From Myxococcales bacterium (GTDB lineage Bacteria > Myxococcota_A > Polyangia > Polyangiales > Houyiibacteriaceae), in assembly GCA_020430775.1 (NCBI GenBank), contig JAGQJE010000157.1, positions 1 to 43,223 on the forward strand: 43,223 nucleotides of DNA, written 5' to 3'. Under the pieces are notes generated by a model. The model saw nothing but the letters and a program-made list of their open reading frames with translations. It did not search any database and had not been told where the DNA came from. A program made the position numbers and the translations under genes. This document shows positions 1-7,733 of the stretch, piece after piece (positions within the stretch are counted from its first letter, which is position 1; each line of letters opens with the position of its first letter).

Positions 1-1
1 C

Positions 2-625
2 AGGCACGAGGCGCAGCCCGCCGCGCCGCCGAGCCCCCCGCCCGCGGAGCCGCCCCCGCCGGCCGAGCCCCCGCCGGCGGAGCCCCCGCCGCCGATCGTC
101 GAGGCCCCGCTGATCCACATGCGCAGCGGGGACTACCTCGCCGCCCTCATCCCCGCCCGGAGCGGCGCGTGCCCCGCTCGGTATGAGCGCGTCGAGGACC
201 TGTGCGTGCACGACGCCGTCCGCGCGACCATGGGCCCGACCGCCTTCGACGCGCTCCTGGCGAGCTATCGGCGAGGTGGGTTGAGCCCGCTGGTCTCTCC
301 GGGCACCGGCGAGCTGGTGAGCGTGGCCGAGGCCGCCAAGGACGCGCAGCTCGAGCAGGTCGTTGGAGGCGAACCCTCCGCCGCGCCGGCCGCGCCGCAC
401 CCGGACGGTCGGGTCGAGCCGGACGAGCCGCAGGCCGAGGATGCGGCCGGCGAACCACCCGCCGAGGCGCCCGACGAGCCCGCCGGGGTCGCGCCGGAGA
501 CGGGGTCCGAGGGTCCACCGGACGTCCCCACGGGGGTCGTGCCTCCGGCGGACAACGCCGCCGAGCCCCAGTTGCCCGTCGACCACGCCGACGCGCCCCC
601 TATCCCGGCGGAGCCGAACCCGTGA
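2..625 (+). CDS. Pro/Ala-rich protein, 5' truncated
   Basis: The frame is open from the left edge of the window, so the true start lies outside it; the first internal ATG is at 119. The visible N-terminal part is a linker of repeated Pro-Pro-Pro-Ala-Glu units (about 20-110). A compact segment of about 80 residues follows, with two Cys (in GACPARYERVEDLC) that could pair by disulfide. The C-terminal 90 residues are again Pro, Ala, Glu and Asp rich and end in PAEPNP. Such linkers are common in myxobacterial envelope proteins, where they span periplasm or cell wall. I recognise no family. Codon use is typical of the window, supporting a real gene. It ends 96 bases before rpsU. Confidence 0.6.
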   Translation, partial: RHEAQPAAPPSPPPAEPPPPAEPPPAEPPPPIVEAPLIHMRSGDYLAALIPARSGACPARYERVEDLCVHDAVRATMGPTAFDALLASYRRGGLSPLVSPGTGELVSVAEAAKDAQLEQVVGGEPSAAPAAPHPDGRVEPDEPQAEDAAGEPPAEAPDEPAGVAPETGSEGPPDVPTGVVPPADNAAEPQLPVDHADAPPIPAEPNP

Positions 626-721
626 CGGCGCGGGCGCGATGTCGCGATGTCGGCTCTTGGGTTGCGCCACCGGCGGGCGCGTGCCAGCCTCGCCCGCCCA
701 TGGCTCTGCTAGAGGAAACGT

Positions 722-949
722 ATGAGCGTCGGTGAAGCGGTTCAGTGCAAGCCCGTCGAGGTGCAGGTCGGCGAGCGCGGTCTCGATCGCGCCGTGAAGC
801 ACCTGAAGCGCAAGATGGCCTCCGAGGGCATCCTGCGTGAGCTCAAGCGGCGGCGGCACTACATGAAGCCGTCCGTCCGCCGCCGTAAGAAGGCCGCCGA
901 GGCGGCCCGCCGACGCCGCAAGCGCATTCGCCAGATCGACAGCGTCTGA
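722..949 (+). CDS. rpsU: 30S ribosomal protein bS21
   Basis: The 75-residue product is a small, very basic protein of the small ribosomal subunit that helps base-pair initiation with mRNA leaders. It starts MSVGEAVQ, carries the family segment LDRAVKHLKRKMASEGILRE and ends in an Arg/Lys-rich helix. Length is normal for the longer, non-enterobacterial form of the family. The start at 722 is preceded by GAGGAAA, a good ribosome binding site. A cytochrome c lipoprotein gene begins 22 bases downstream on the same strand and could be cotranscribed. Identification is from sequence pattern and is secure. Confidence 0.95.
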   Translation: MSVGEAVQCKPVEVQVGERGLDRAVKHLKRKMASEGILRELKRRRHYMKPSVRRRKKAAEAARRRRKRIRQIDSV

Positions 950-971
950 GCGTCTCGCGCGGGCGCAGCGC

Positions 972-1469
972 GTGAGGCCCGGCTCTCGGATCACGCCGGC
1001 GCTTCGGCGGCCGCTCGTCGCCGACGCGCCGCGTCGTGCCCTCGCCGCGGCTTGCGTGGTAGCCACGCTCTGCTGCGCGGGGCTCGCGAGCGTGGCCGGT
1101 TGCAACAGTCGGCCGACGGAGCCGTCGCCGCCCGAGACGAGCCGGGGCCTACCGGCCGGCTTCACCGAAGCCGAGTGGGGCGAGCGCCTCTTCGCTTCCG
1201 AGGGCTGCGGACGCTGTCACTCGGTCGACGGCCGCCGCGGCATCGGCGCGCCCCTCGACGGCCTCTACGGCAAGACGCGCCACTTCCTGCGCGGCGGCTC
1301 GACGGTCGCCGACAGCCGCTACGTCCGCGAGAGCGTCCTGCACCCGAACCTGCACATCGTCGAGAACTACAAGGCGGTCATGCCGAGCTATGAGGGCCGG
1401 CTCACCGAGGCCGAGCTCGACGCGCTGGTCGCCTACATCCGCAGCCTGAGCCCGACCGCAGCAGACTGA
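972..1469 (+). CDS. Lipoprotein c-type cytochrome (Cox2-like heme domain)
   Basis: The 165-residue product begins at a GTG codon. A basic N-region and hydrophobic stretch end in ASVAGC, a lipobox, so the mature protein should be membrane anchored through Cys-44. The single heme site is CGRCH. Downstream, the segments YVRESVLHPN and AVMPSYEG and the closing helix ELDALVAYIRSL closely resemble the cytochrome c domain at the C-terminus of subunit II of caa3-type oxidases; the Met in AVMPSYEG is the likely axial ligand. No copper-binding subunit II domain is present, so this is a stand-alone electron carrier. No clear ribosome binding site precedes the GTG, so the start is tentative. It lies 22 bases after rpsU. 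Confidence 0.85.
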   Translation: MRPGSRITPALRRPLVADAPRRALAAACVVATLCCAGLASVAGCNSRPTEPSPPETSRGLPAGFTEAEWGERLFASEGCGRCHSVDGRRGIGAPLDGLYGKTRHFLRGGSTVADSRYVRESVLHPNLHIVENYKAVMPSYEGRLTEAELDALVAYIRSLSPTAAD

Positions 1470-1474
1470 ACTTC

Positions 1475-1512
1475 ACCGCGCGCCGCGCCGGCGACCGCGC
1501 GCCGCGCCGGTG
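1475..1512. repeat. 19-base tandem duplication
   Basis: Two adjacent 19-base copies (1475-1493 and 1494-1512) of a unit beginning ACCGCGCGCCGCGCCGG differ at one position. They lie in the gap between the convergent cytochrome and aspS genes. The sequence is self-complementary enough to form GC-rich hairpins and may slow transcription from both sides, but no T-tract follows. Confidence 0.7.
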
Positions 1513-1542
1513 CCCGCGCGCCTCGCCCGCGCGAGCGCGTCG

Positions 1543-3393
1543 TCAGACGGTCTTGATGTGCAGCTCGAGGAGCTGCTCGGGATCGACGGGGGTGGGCGCG
1601 CCCGTGAGCAGGTCGCTCCCGCGCTGGGTCTTCGGGAAGGCGATCACGTCGCGGATCGATTGGGTGCCCGCCGCCAGCATGGCGATGCGGTCCATCCCGA
1701 ACGCGATCCCGCCGTGCGGCGGCGCCCCATACCCGAGCGCGTCGAGCAGGAAGCCAAACTTCTCGCGCGCTTCCGCCTCGCCGAGCCCGATCACCTCGAA
1801 GACCTTCTTCTGCACGTCCGGGTCGTGCAGGCGGATCGAGCCGCCCGCGATCTCGAAGCCGTTCAGCACGAGGTCGTAGCGGTAGCAGAGCACCTTGCCC
1901 GGGTCCGTCTCGAGCTGTCCGATACACGCGTCGTGCGGGCGCGTGAAGACGTGGTGCGCAGCCTCCCAGCGGCTTCCGTCTTCGCTGCGCTCGAAGAGCG
2001 GCGGGTCGACGACCCAGAGCAGGTTCCACTTGCCGTCGTTGCCGGCCTCCGGAATGAGCCCGAGCTTCTTGCCGAGGTGCAGGCGCAGGTTCGCCATCAC
2101 GGTGTGCACCTTCGCGGTCGGCCCGAACTGGAAGAAGATGAGGTCGCCGTCCTTCGCGCCGACCGCCTCGTTGATGGCGAGGCGGTACGCGTCGCTCACC
2201 ATCTTGGCGAGCGGGCTCTGCACCCAGCCGCCGGAGGCGTCGACCTTCGCGCGGGCGAGCCCCTTGCTCCCCATCTGCTGGACGTACTTCTCGAGGGCGT
2301 CGACGTCCTTGCGCGAGAAGCCGTGGCCGGCCGGGACGACCATCGCCTTGACGATCTCCTGCGGCAGGTCCTCGCGGTAGGTCCCGTCGCGGAACCGCTC
2401 TGCGATGGGCGCGAGCATTGGGATGCCGCCCCCGCCGTGCTCGGTGTTGAGCGCGGTCAGGTCGACGTGCTCGAGGCCGAAGCGCATGTCGGGCTTGTCG
2501 TTGCCAAACCTGCGCATCGACTCGTAGAAGTCGAGCCGCGGGAGCTTCCCGTCCGGGTAGGTCTCGCGAAGATCGACGCCCAGCGCCTCGCGCCAGAGGC
2601 GAAAGACGAGCCCCTCGATGGTCTCGAAGAGGTCGTCCTGGTTGATGAACGACATCTCGACGTCGATCTGCGTGAACTCGGGCTGTCGATCGAGGCGCAG
2701 GTCTTCGTCCCGGAAGCACCGCACGATCTGGAAGTACCGGTCGTAGCCGGCCACCATCAGGAGCTGCTTGTAGAGCTGGGGGCTCTCGGCGAGCGCGTAG
2801 AACGTCCCCTCTTGCACGCGCGACGGCACGACGAAATTGCGCGCCCCGCCCGGCGTGTGTTTGACGAGGAAGGGGGTCTCGACCTCGATGAACCCTTTGG
2901 ATGTGAAGTAGTTGCGCGTCTCCGCGTTGAGGCGGCTCCGCATGAGGAGGTTCTTCTGGAGCTTCGGCCTGCGCAGGTCGAGGTAGCGGTGCTGCAGGCG
3001 CTTCTCTTCGCTCGTGTTGACGGCGTCCTCGATCTCGAAGGGCGTCGTGGCCGCCTCGTTGAAGACCGTCGCCTCGTGCACCTCGACCTCGATCTCGCCG
3101 GTCGGAAGGCGCGGGTTGCGCATCTCGCCGCGGTCCCGGACGGTGCCGCGCACGCCGATGACCCACTCCGAGCGCGCGCGGTCGGCGGCCTCGAACGCCG
3201 CTCGCTCGGCGCGCTCCGGGTCGAAGACGAGCTGCGTGAGGCCGTCGCGGTCACGCAGGTCGATGAAGATGCAGCCACCGTGGTCGCGCCGGTTCTGCAC
3301 CCACCCGAACAGCACCGCCTCTTCGCCGACGTGATCGATGCGGAGCGCGCCGCAGGAATGGGTTCGCTTCAGCTCGTCGATGAACCGCGCCAC
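1543..3393 (-). CDS. aspS: Aspartyl-tRNA synthetase
   Basis: The 616-residue product charges tRNA-Asp in the cytoplasm. An N-terminal OB-fold anticodon-binding domain (about 1-110, with GWVQNRRDHGG) is followed by a class II catalytic core. Motif 1 is around FIEVETPFL, motif 2 around FRDEDLRLDRQPEFTQID, and motif 3 is GIAFGMDRI near the end. The region between motifs 2 and 3 is long, as expected for the bacterial form with its inserted GAD domain. I chose the GTG at 3393 because AAAGGAGG (3399-3406) sits just upstream and a promoter-like TTGACC/TACGTT pair lies at 3437-3464. The longer frame reaching 3504 would place that promoter inside the gene. Length fits bacterial AspRS. Whether it also charges tRNA-Asn cannot be decided here. 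Confidence 0.95.
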   Translation of the reverse strand: MARFIDELKRTHSCGALRIDHVGEEAVLFGWVQNRRDHGGCIFIDLRDRDGLTQLVFDPERAERAAFEAADRARSEWVIGVRGTVRDRGEMRNPRLPTGEIEVEVHEATVFNEAATTPFEIEDAVNTSEEKRLQHRYLDLRRPKLQKNLLMRSRLNAETRNYFTSKGFIEVETPFLVKHTPGGARNFVVPSRVQEGTFYALAESPQLYKQLLMVAGYDRYFQIVRCFRDEDLRLDRQPEFTQIDVEMSFINQDDLFETIEGLVFRLWREALGVDLRETYPDGKLPRLDFYESMRRFGNDKPDMRFGLEHVDLTALNTEHGGGGIPMLAPIAERFRDGTYREDLPQEIVKAMVVPAGHGFSRKDVDALEKYVQQMGSKGLARAKVDASGGWVQSPLAKMVSDAYRLAINEAVGAKDGDLIFFQFGPTAKVHTVMANLRLHLGKKLGLIPEAGNDGKWNLLWVVDPPLFERSEDGSRWEAAHHVFTRPHDACIGQLETDPGKVLCYRYDLVLNGFEIAGGSIRLHDPDVQKKVFEVIGLGEAEAREKFGFLLDALGYGAPPHGGIAFGMDRIAMLAAGTQSIRDVIAFPKTQRGSDLLTGAPTPVDPEQLLELHIKTV

Positions 3394-3436
3394 GGGGGCC
3401 TCCTTTGCCGCGACGCCGACCGCGCGGGCGCCGGGG

Positions 3437-3464
3437 AACGTACTCGGCCCGGCCCACAGGTCAA
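3437..3464 (-). promoter_or_regulatory. Candidate aspS promoter
   Basis: Read on the minus strand, TTGACC (3464-3459) is followed after 16 bases by TACGTT (3442-3437). The first box matches the sigma-70 -35 consensus at five of six positions; the second is a weak -10. Predicted transcription would begin near 3430, giving a leader of about 37 bases before the GTG at 3393. Confidence 0.5.
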
Positions 3465-3518
3465 ACCACGACGCCACAACAGTTGCCTTTTGTCGCCGCG
3501 GCATGACAATGCGAGGCG

Positions 3519-4031
3519 ATGGCTGGCGAAACGATGATCTGCAGCGTCTGTGGCGCGACCAACCAGGCCGATAACACCCGCTGCGAGTCGTGCGGCGCGC
3601 GCCTCGACGCGATCAGCCAGGTCGAGCTGAGCGCCGAAGAGGCCGAGGCGCGCCGCTATCAGCAGGACTCGTTTGCGTGGAAGTGGGTGGTCTTCGCGCT
3701 CGGGTGGGATCTCGTGGTCGGCGCGATCGTCCTGGTCGCGCTGCCCTTCGTCCTACCGACCTACGACCCGCAGGGCGTCTGGGGGCTGCTCATCGCGGCG
3801 GGCATCTGGACGCTGGGGGCGGTGATCGTCGGGTTTCTGTCGCCCAACAAGACCTTCATCGAGCCGACCGTGGCGGCGCTCATCGCGCTGCCGCCCACGA
3901 TGGCGTACCTCGCGAGCATCGCGGACGTCTACAAGCTCTCGACGATGTCGTACATCATCGGCGGACTCATCGGCGTCATGCTCGCGTTGATGGGCGCGTT
4001 CGTCGGCGAGTTCGTGCAGGCGCGCCGCTGA
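3519..4031 (+). CDS. Zinc-ribbon membrane protein, function unknown
   Basis: The 170-residue product has an N-terminal zinc ribbon with two knuckles, CSVCG and CESCG (residues 8-26). A short charged linker with an acidic helix follows (about 33-50), then four predicted membrane helices (about 53-75, 85-108, 113-138, 144-166). The zinc ribbon should be cytoplasmic. This layout is common among small bacterial membrane proteins of unknown role. A TTGCCT/GACAAT pair with 16-base spacing (3483-3510) could drive it with almost no leader; no clear ribosome binding site is visible. It is divergent from aspS and convergent with the following lipoprotein gene. No function can be assigned. Confidence 0.8.
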   Translation: MAGETMICSVCGATNQADNTRCESCGARLDAISQVELSAEEAEARRYQQDSFAWKWVVFALGWDLVVGAIVLVALPFVLPTYDPQGVWGLLIAAGIWTLGAVIVGFLSPNKTFIEPTVAALIALPPTMAYLASIADVYKLSTMSYIIGGLIGVMLALMGAFVGEFVQARR

Positions 4032-4037
4032 GGGGCG

Positions 4038-4077
4038 GACGGAGGGCCCGCGCGTGAGCGCGGTCGCAGACTCCGTC
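4038..4077. terminator. Hairpin between convergent genes
   Basis: An outer stem, GACGGAG (4038-4044) with CTCCGTC (4071-4077), encloses an inner perfect stem CCGCGC-GTGA-GCGCGG (4048-4063) whose loop is a GNRA tetraloop. It lies between the stop codons of two convergent genes. No T-tract follows on either strand, so it may be a bidirectional pause or mRNA 3'-end structure rather than a classical terminator. Confidence 0.45.
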
Positions 4078-4094
4078 GTCGCTCAGAATCGGAA

Positions 4095-4925
4095 TCAGAA
4101 GCGGACGCGAAGCGCCGCGGCGGGGATGAGCACGAGCCCCTGCCGCGTGATCCCTGCGTCGCCCTGCCGTCCCCGCCAGCGCTCGTACGCCGCCGTCAGC
4201 TCCGCGAGCACGTGCAGGCCGCGCAGCCCGATCCCGACGCCGAGGACGGCGCCGGCGCGCAGCGTCCAGGCGGAGGCCCGCGCGCGCTCCGCCTCCCCGG
4301 CCGTGAAGCGCCCGCGCAGGTACTCGGCGCCGAGCCGCGGCCCCGCCCACAGCTCGTAGCTCGAGCCGAAGTCCACCGCGTACAGCACGGGCACCTCGAC
4401 GCCCACGACCCCGGCCCGCCCCGCGCGGTCGCGATCGCGCGCGCCGCGGTCGGCCTCCCGCGCGCCGACCAGCGCGCCGCCGTACGGGGCGAGACCGATG
4501 ACCCAGCGAGGCTGCGTCACACCGTCGCGCAACACCCGCTCCCACCGCAGCGAGAGCTGCGCCATCGTGCCGGAGGCGAGCACGCCGAGGTCGAGGTGGT
4601 GCGGGAGCCCGACGCGAGCGGAGGCCACAGGCACGATGCCCCCGGCGAGCGCAGCCTCTTCGTAGCGGGCCGCGAGCTCGTCGACCCCGTTCGTCGGCGC
4701 CGCGCCGGTGTGGTCGGCACGCCCGGCACGCGGCCGGAGCTGCCCGAACGGCACGCGCGCGGACCCCCCGAGGCCGACGTCTCGGCGGTGCGCCGGGGTG
4801 GTCGAGCCACCCGCCAGCGAGGGCAGGGCGGGGGCGCAGCCCGCCACGAACAGGACGGCGCAGAACGCCACGGCCCCGCCCGCCCCACGAGCGCGGCGAC
4901 CCCGCCGAGGCGTTCGCGAAGGCAT
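4095..4925 (-). CDS. Predicted lipoprotein, possible outer-membrane protein
   Basis: The 276-residue product starts MPSRTPRR, has a basic N-region, a hydrophobic stretch and the lipobox VAGC at about residue 31. The rest has alternating hydrophobic and polar residues with Gly and aromatic turns (for example DFGSSYELWAGPRLGAEYL) and ends in LRVRF, a terminal Phe often seen in outer-membrane barrels. That combination with a lipobox is unusual, so topology is uncertain. The ATG at 4925 overlaps the rimO stop codon by one base (TGATG), implying translational coupling. A longer upstream reading in the same frame would run inside rimO and is Arg/Ala-rich noise. I do not recognise the family. Confidence 0.75.
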   Translation of the reverse strand: MPSRTPRRGRRARGAGGAVAFCAVLFVAGCAPALPSLAGGSTTPAHRRDVGLGGSARVPFGQLRPRAGRADHTGAAPTNGVDELAARYEEAALAGGIVPVASARVGLPHHLDLGVLASGTMAQLSLRWERVLRDGVTQPRWVIGLAPYGGALVGAREADRGARDRDRAGRAGVVGVEVPVLYAVDFGSSYELWAGPRLGAEYLRGRFTAGEAERARASAWTLRAGAVLGVGIGLRGLHVLAELTAAYERWRGRQGDAGITRQGLVLIPAAALRVRF

Positions 4926-6325
4926 CAGCCGAGGGTACGCAGCCGGACCTTTCGCCGTCGAGGGCGTTCGACGCCCGGCGGCGCCTCCCACCGCCCGTCG
5001 GCGTCCAGCAGGTCCGCGACGAGGTCGTAGTCGGCCGCGTCGCGCACGAGCGCGCGGCGGAGCTCGCCGGGCTCGGCCCGCCCGTTCGAGAGGTAGACCT
5101 TGCCGTCGACCTCGGGCGCTTGCCCCCAAAATCGCCCCTCGAGCAGGAACTCGCTCTCGTCGCTCACCCCGTCGACCAGGACCTCGACCTCGGTGCCGAT
5201 GCGCGCGCGGAGCTTCGCCCGGCTGATGGGCCGCTGGGTCCGCATGAGCGTCCGGTGCCGCGCTCGCGCGGTGCGCGCGGGGACGAGGTCGGTCATGGCC
5301 CCGGCGTGCGTGCCCTCCTCGTGCGAGTAGAGAAACACCCCCACGTGGTCGAACTCCGCCCAGCGGACGAACGCGCGGAGCTGCTCGAAATCCTCGTCGG
5401 TCTCACCCGGGTGGCCGACGATGAACGTCGTCCGAAACACCAACCCGGGGACGCGCGCCTGGAGGCGGTCGACGACGTCGTACAGCCGCTTTCCGCCGTG
5501 CCCGCGGCGCATGCGCCGGAGCATCGCGTCCGATGCGTGCTGGAGCGGCATGTCGACGTAGGGCAGCACGCGCGGGTGCCCGGCGATCACCTCGAGGAGC
5601 GGGTCGGTGAGCGTCTCCGGGTAGAGGTAGTGCATGCGCACCCACCGCACGCCGCGCACCTCGGCGAGGGCCTCGACGAGCGCGGCGAGCGTCGGCCGCT
5701 CGGGGAGGTCGCGGCCGTAGGCGACCGTGTCCTGGCTCACGAGGTTGAGCTCGACTACGCCCGCGTCGGCGAGCCGCGTCGCCTCCTCGACGAGGTCCGC
5801 GATGGGGCGCGAGCGTTGCTTGCCGCGAATCGCCGGGATGGCGCAGAAGCTGCAACTCCGGTTGCAGCCCTCGGCGATCTTTAGGTACGCGCTGTGGCGC
5901 GGGCCCGTCAGCGCGCGGGGGTCGGTCGCGCGGAGCGTGTAGTCGGCCGGGTTGCCGACGAGCATGCGCTCGGCGCCGCCGTCGAGGACGGCGCCGAGCT
6001 TGAGCATGTCGCTCGAGCCGAGGAAGTGGTCGACCTCCGGCATGGCGGCCGCGAGGTCGCTCGAGTAGCGCTGAGAGAGGCAGCCCGCGACGACGAGGGT
6101 CTCGCAGGAGCCGGCTTCTTTGAACGCGCCCAGCTCGAGCACGGTGTCGATCGACTCTTCCTTCGCCGGCCCGATGAACCCGCAGGTGTTCACCACGATC
6201 ACGTCGGCCGCCTCCGGCTGGTCGACGGCGGTGTAGCCTCGCAGGCCGCTCACACCGAGCATGACCTCCGTGTCGACGCGGTTCTTCGCGCAGCCGAGCG
6301 ATACGAAATGGATGGTCTTCGACAC
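4925..6325 (-). CDS. rimO: Ribosomal protein uS12 methylthiotransferase
   Basis: The 466-residue product is a radical-SAM methylthiotransferase that modifies an Asp of ribosomal protein S12. The N-terminal MTTase domain carries its iron-sulfur cysteines at C12 (SLGCAKN), C48 (NTCGF) and C82 (AGCLS). The radical-SAM cluster motif is CNRSCSFCAIP (C154, C158, C161). A C-terminal TRAM-like region (about 370-440) is the substrate-binding part. Residues around NLVSQDT and MPLQHASD are typical of RimO and distinguish it from MiaB. Length is slightly above the usual ~440. The ATG at 6325 begins MSKTIHFVSLGC. It is coupled to the following lipoprotein gene. Confidence 0.95.
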   Translation of the reverse strand: MSKTIHFVSLGCAKNRVDTEVMLGVSGLRGYTAVDQPEAADVIVVNTCGFIGPAKEESIDTVLELGAFKEAGSCETLVVAGCLSQRYSSDLAAAMPEVDHFLGSSDMLKLGAVLDGGAERMLVGNPADYTLRATDPRALTGPRHSAYLKIAEGCNRSCSFCAIPAIRGKQRSRPIADLVEEATRLADAGVVELNLVSQDTVAYGRDLPERPTLAALVEALAEVRGVRWVRMHYLYPETLTDPLLEVIAGHPRVLPYVDMPLQHASDAMLRRMRRGHGGKRLYDVVDRLQARVPGLVFRTTFIVGHPGETDEDFEQLRAFVRWAEFDHVGVFLYSHEEGTHAGAMTDLVPARTARARHRTLMRTQRPISRAKLRARIGTEVEVLVDGVSDESEFLLEGRFWGQAPEVDGKVYLSNGRAEPGELRRALVRDAADYDLVADLLDADGRWEAPPGVERPRRRKVRLRTLG

Positions 6326-6490
6326 GGCGGTCCTGGCCGGCTAGAGGGCGCCCCCGACCCCGGCGCGCCCGGGACGGCGCGCGCTGTGGGAGCGATCGAC
6401 GGCTCCGTTAATGCGGTCGTACGCCCGCCGCGGCAAGCCGTCGGCCGCTCGGACAGCCCACCCTTGGCCGCGGGATTTGCTCGAATCGCT

Positions 6491-6519
6491 TTGACTCGGG
6501 GCCCGAAGGTCACTATCTA
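6491..6519 (+). promoter_or_regulatory. Candidate rpsD promoter
   Basis: TTGACT (6491-6496) is followed after 17 bases by TATCTA (6514-6519). The -35 box matches consensus at five of six positions; the -10 box is weak. Transcription would start near 6526, just ahead of the AGGAGG ribosome binding site (6530-6535). This supports rpsD being transcribed alone. Confidence 0.45.
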
Positions 6520-6544
6520 GCGCCGGTTCAGGAGGTAGTCTGGA

Positions 6545-7165
6545 ATGTCTCGTTTCACCGGACCGCGGGTGAAGAAGATGCGCGCGCTCGGCACTGATCT
6601 GCCGGGTCTGTCGCGCAAGTCCATGTGGGATCGCCCGTACCCGCCCGGGCAGCACGGCGCCAAGCAGGCTCGCCGCCGCAAGATGAGCGACTTCAAAAAG
6701 CAGCTCCTCGAGAAGCAGAAGCTGCGCTTCAACTACGGTCTGACCGAGCGCCAGTTCATGCGCCTGTACAAAGAGGCCGTCCACAGCAAGTCGCCGTCCG
6801 GCGACAAGCTCATCGAGCTGCTCGAGCGCCGCCTCGACAACGTGGTCTTCCGCGCCGGCTACGCCGCGACCATTCCGGCCGCCCGCCAGCTCATCAACCA
6901 CGGTCACTTCCGCGTCAACGGCAAGCGCGTCGACATCCCCTCGTACCGCGTGCGCGAGGGCGACATCGTCACGGCGCGCGACCGCAGCAAGGAGCTGGCC
7001 ATCATCGTCGAGTCGCTCGCCAGCCAGCGGCTGCAGCGACCGGAGTGGCTCGATTTCGACGAGGAGAAGAGCGCCGCGACCGTCCGCGCCCTGCCGACGC
7101 CCGACTCGGTCCCCTTCCCCGTCGAGATGAACCTCGTCATCGAGTACTACTCGAAGCGCCTGTAG
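6545..7165 (+). CDS. rpsD: 30S ribosomal protein uS4, zinc-free form
   Basis: The 206-residue product is a primary 16S rRNA-binding protein of the small subunit. The N-terminal domain has GPRVKKMRALGTDLPGL and YPPGQHG, followed by KLRFNYGLTERQF. The S4 RNA-binding domain covers about residues 95-160 (LERRLDNVVFRAGYAATI and ARQLINHGHFRVNGKRVDIP). No N-terminal Cys cluster is present, so this is the zinc-independent form. The AGGAGG at 6530-6535 lies nine bases before the ATG. It stands alone here rather than in the usual alpha operon with rpsM, rpsK and rpoA, so a second copy elsewhere in the genome is possible. Confidence 0.95.
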   Translation: MSRFTGPRVKKMRALGTDLPGLSRKSMWDRPYPPGQHGAKQARRRKMSDFKKQLLEKQKLRFNYGLTERQFMRLYKEAVHSKSPSGDKLIELLERRLDNVVFRAGYAATIPAARQLINHGHFRVNGKRVDIPSYRVREGDIVTARDRSKELAIIVESLASQRLQRPEWLDFDEEKSAATVRALPTPDSVPFPVEMNLVIEYYSKRL

Positions 7166-7192
7166 CGCGCTCGCGTGTGTGGGGCGTGCTTC

Positions 7193-7214
7193 GGGTTGGC
7201 TCGCTTGCCGACCC
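7193..7214 (+). terminator. Hairpin downstream of rpsD
   Basis: GGGTTGGC (7193-7200), a six-base loop and GCCGACCC (7207-7214) form an eight-pair stem in plus-strand RNA, with one U-G pair. It begins 28 bases after the rpsD stop. There is no T-tract, so termination strength is uncertain. Confidence 0.45.
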
Positions 7215-7328
7215 GCCCCCGCTCGATGTATGGGCGATAGGCCGCTCCCGCACGTCGCGGGCGGCCGGTGCGCCGCGGGCTCCCCGACGCGCGCCCGCCA
7301 CGGTACCCGCCACCAACGACCGATCCCG

Positions 7329-7715
7329 ATGACCGACTACGAGACTGTATTCGAGCGCTTCCGAGAGTTCCTGGACGAGGACGCCGAGATCGTCCTCGGC
7401 GAGCCCGACCCCGACGCCGTCTGCGTCTTCGAGTGGACGACGCTCGAGGACGAAGACCGCGACACGATCTTCGAGCACCACCTCGGCGAGGACGTCGAAG
7501 AAGAGGTGGTCAACGAGCGCTACGTCCCCTTCGCCATCGTGGGCGTCTTCGGGCAGGCGACCAGCTTCGAGAGCGACGACGCGCGCTACACGCTCCTCTT
7601 CGACCTCGAAGCCGGCGACGGCTCTGATTGCCCGGTCCTCGCCTACTCCGCCGAGCGCGGCTGCCTCGAGACCCTCACCGAGCGCTCCGCAGACCTGTCG
7701 ATCCAGCTCCCCTGA
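7329..7715 (+). CDS. Small acidic protein, function unknown
   Basis: The 128-residue product is strongly acidic, with runs such as FLDEDAEIVLGEPDPD and LEDEDRD. Its pattern of helices and strands looks like a compact soluble domain. Hydrophobic core segments include YVPFAIVGVFGQATSF and ARYTLLFDLEAG. It lacks a signal peptide and membrane segments, so it is probably cytoplasmic. I chose the ATG at 7329; the frame upstream is Arg/Pro-rich and unlike a protein. The DUF2064 gene starts 18 bases downstream, suggesting an operon. I do not recognise the family. Confidence 0.75.
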   Translation: MTDYETVFERFREFLDEDAEIVLGEPDPDAVCVFEWTTLEDEDRDTIFEHHLGEDVEEEVVNERYVPFAIVGVFGQATSFESDDARYTLLFDLEAGDGSDCPVLAYSAERGCLETLTERSADLSIQLP

Positions 7716-7733
7716 CGGTCGGATGACCGCGCC

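Noticed and set aside
3394-3504. N-terminal extension of aspS
   Set aside because: The first 37 residues do not match AspRS, a strong ribosome binding site lies before the GTG at 3393, and promoter-like boxes fall within this extension.
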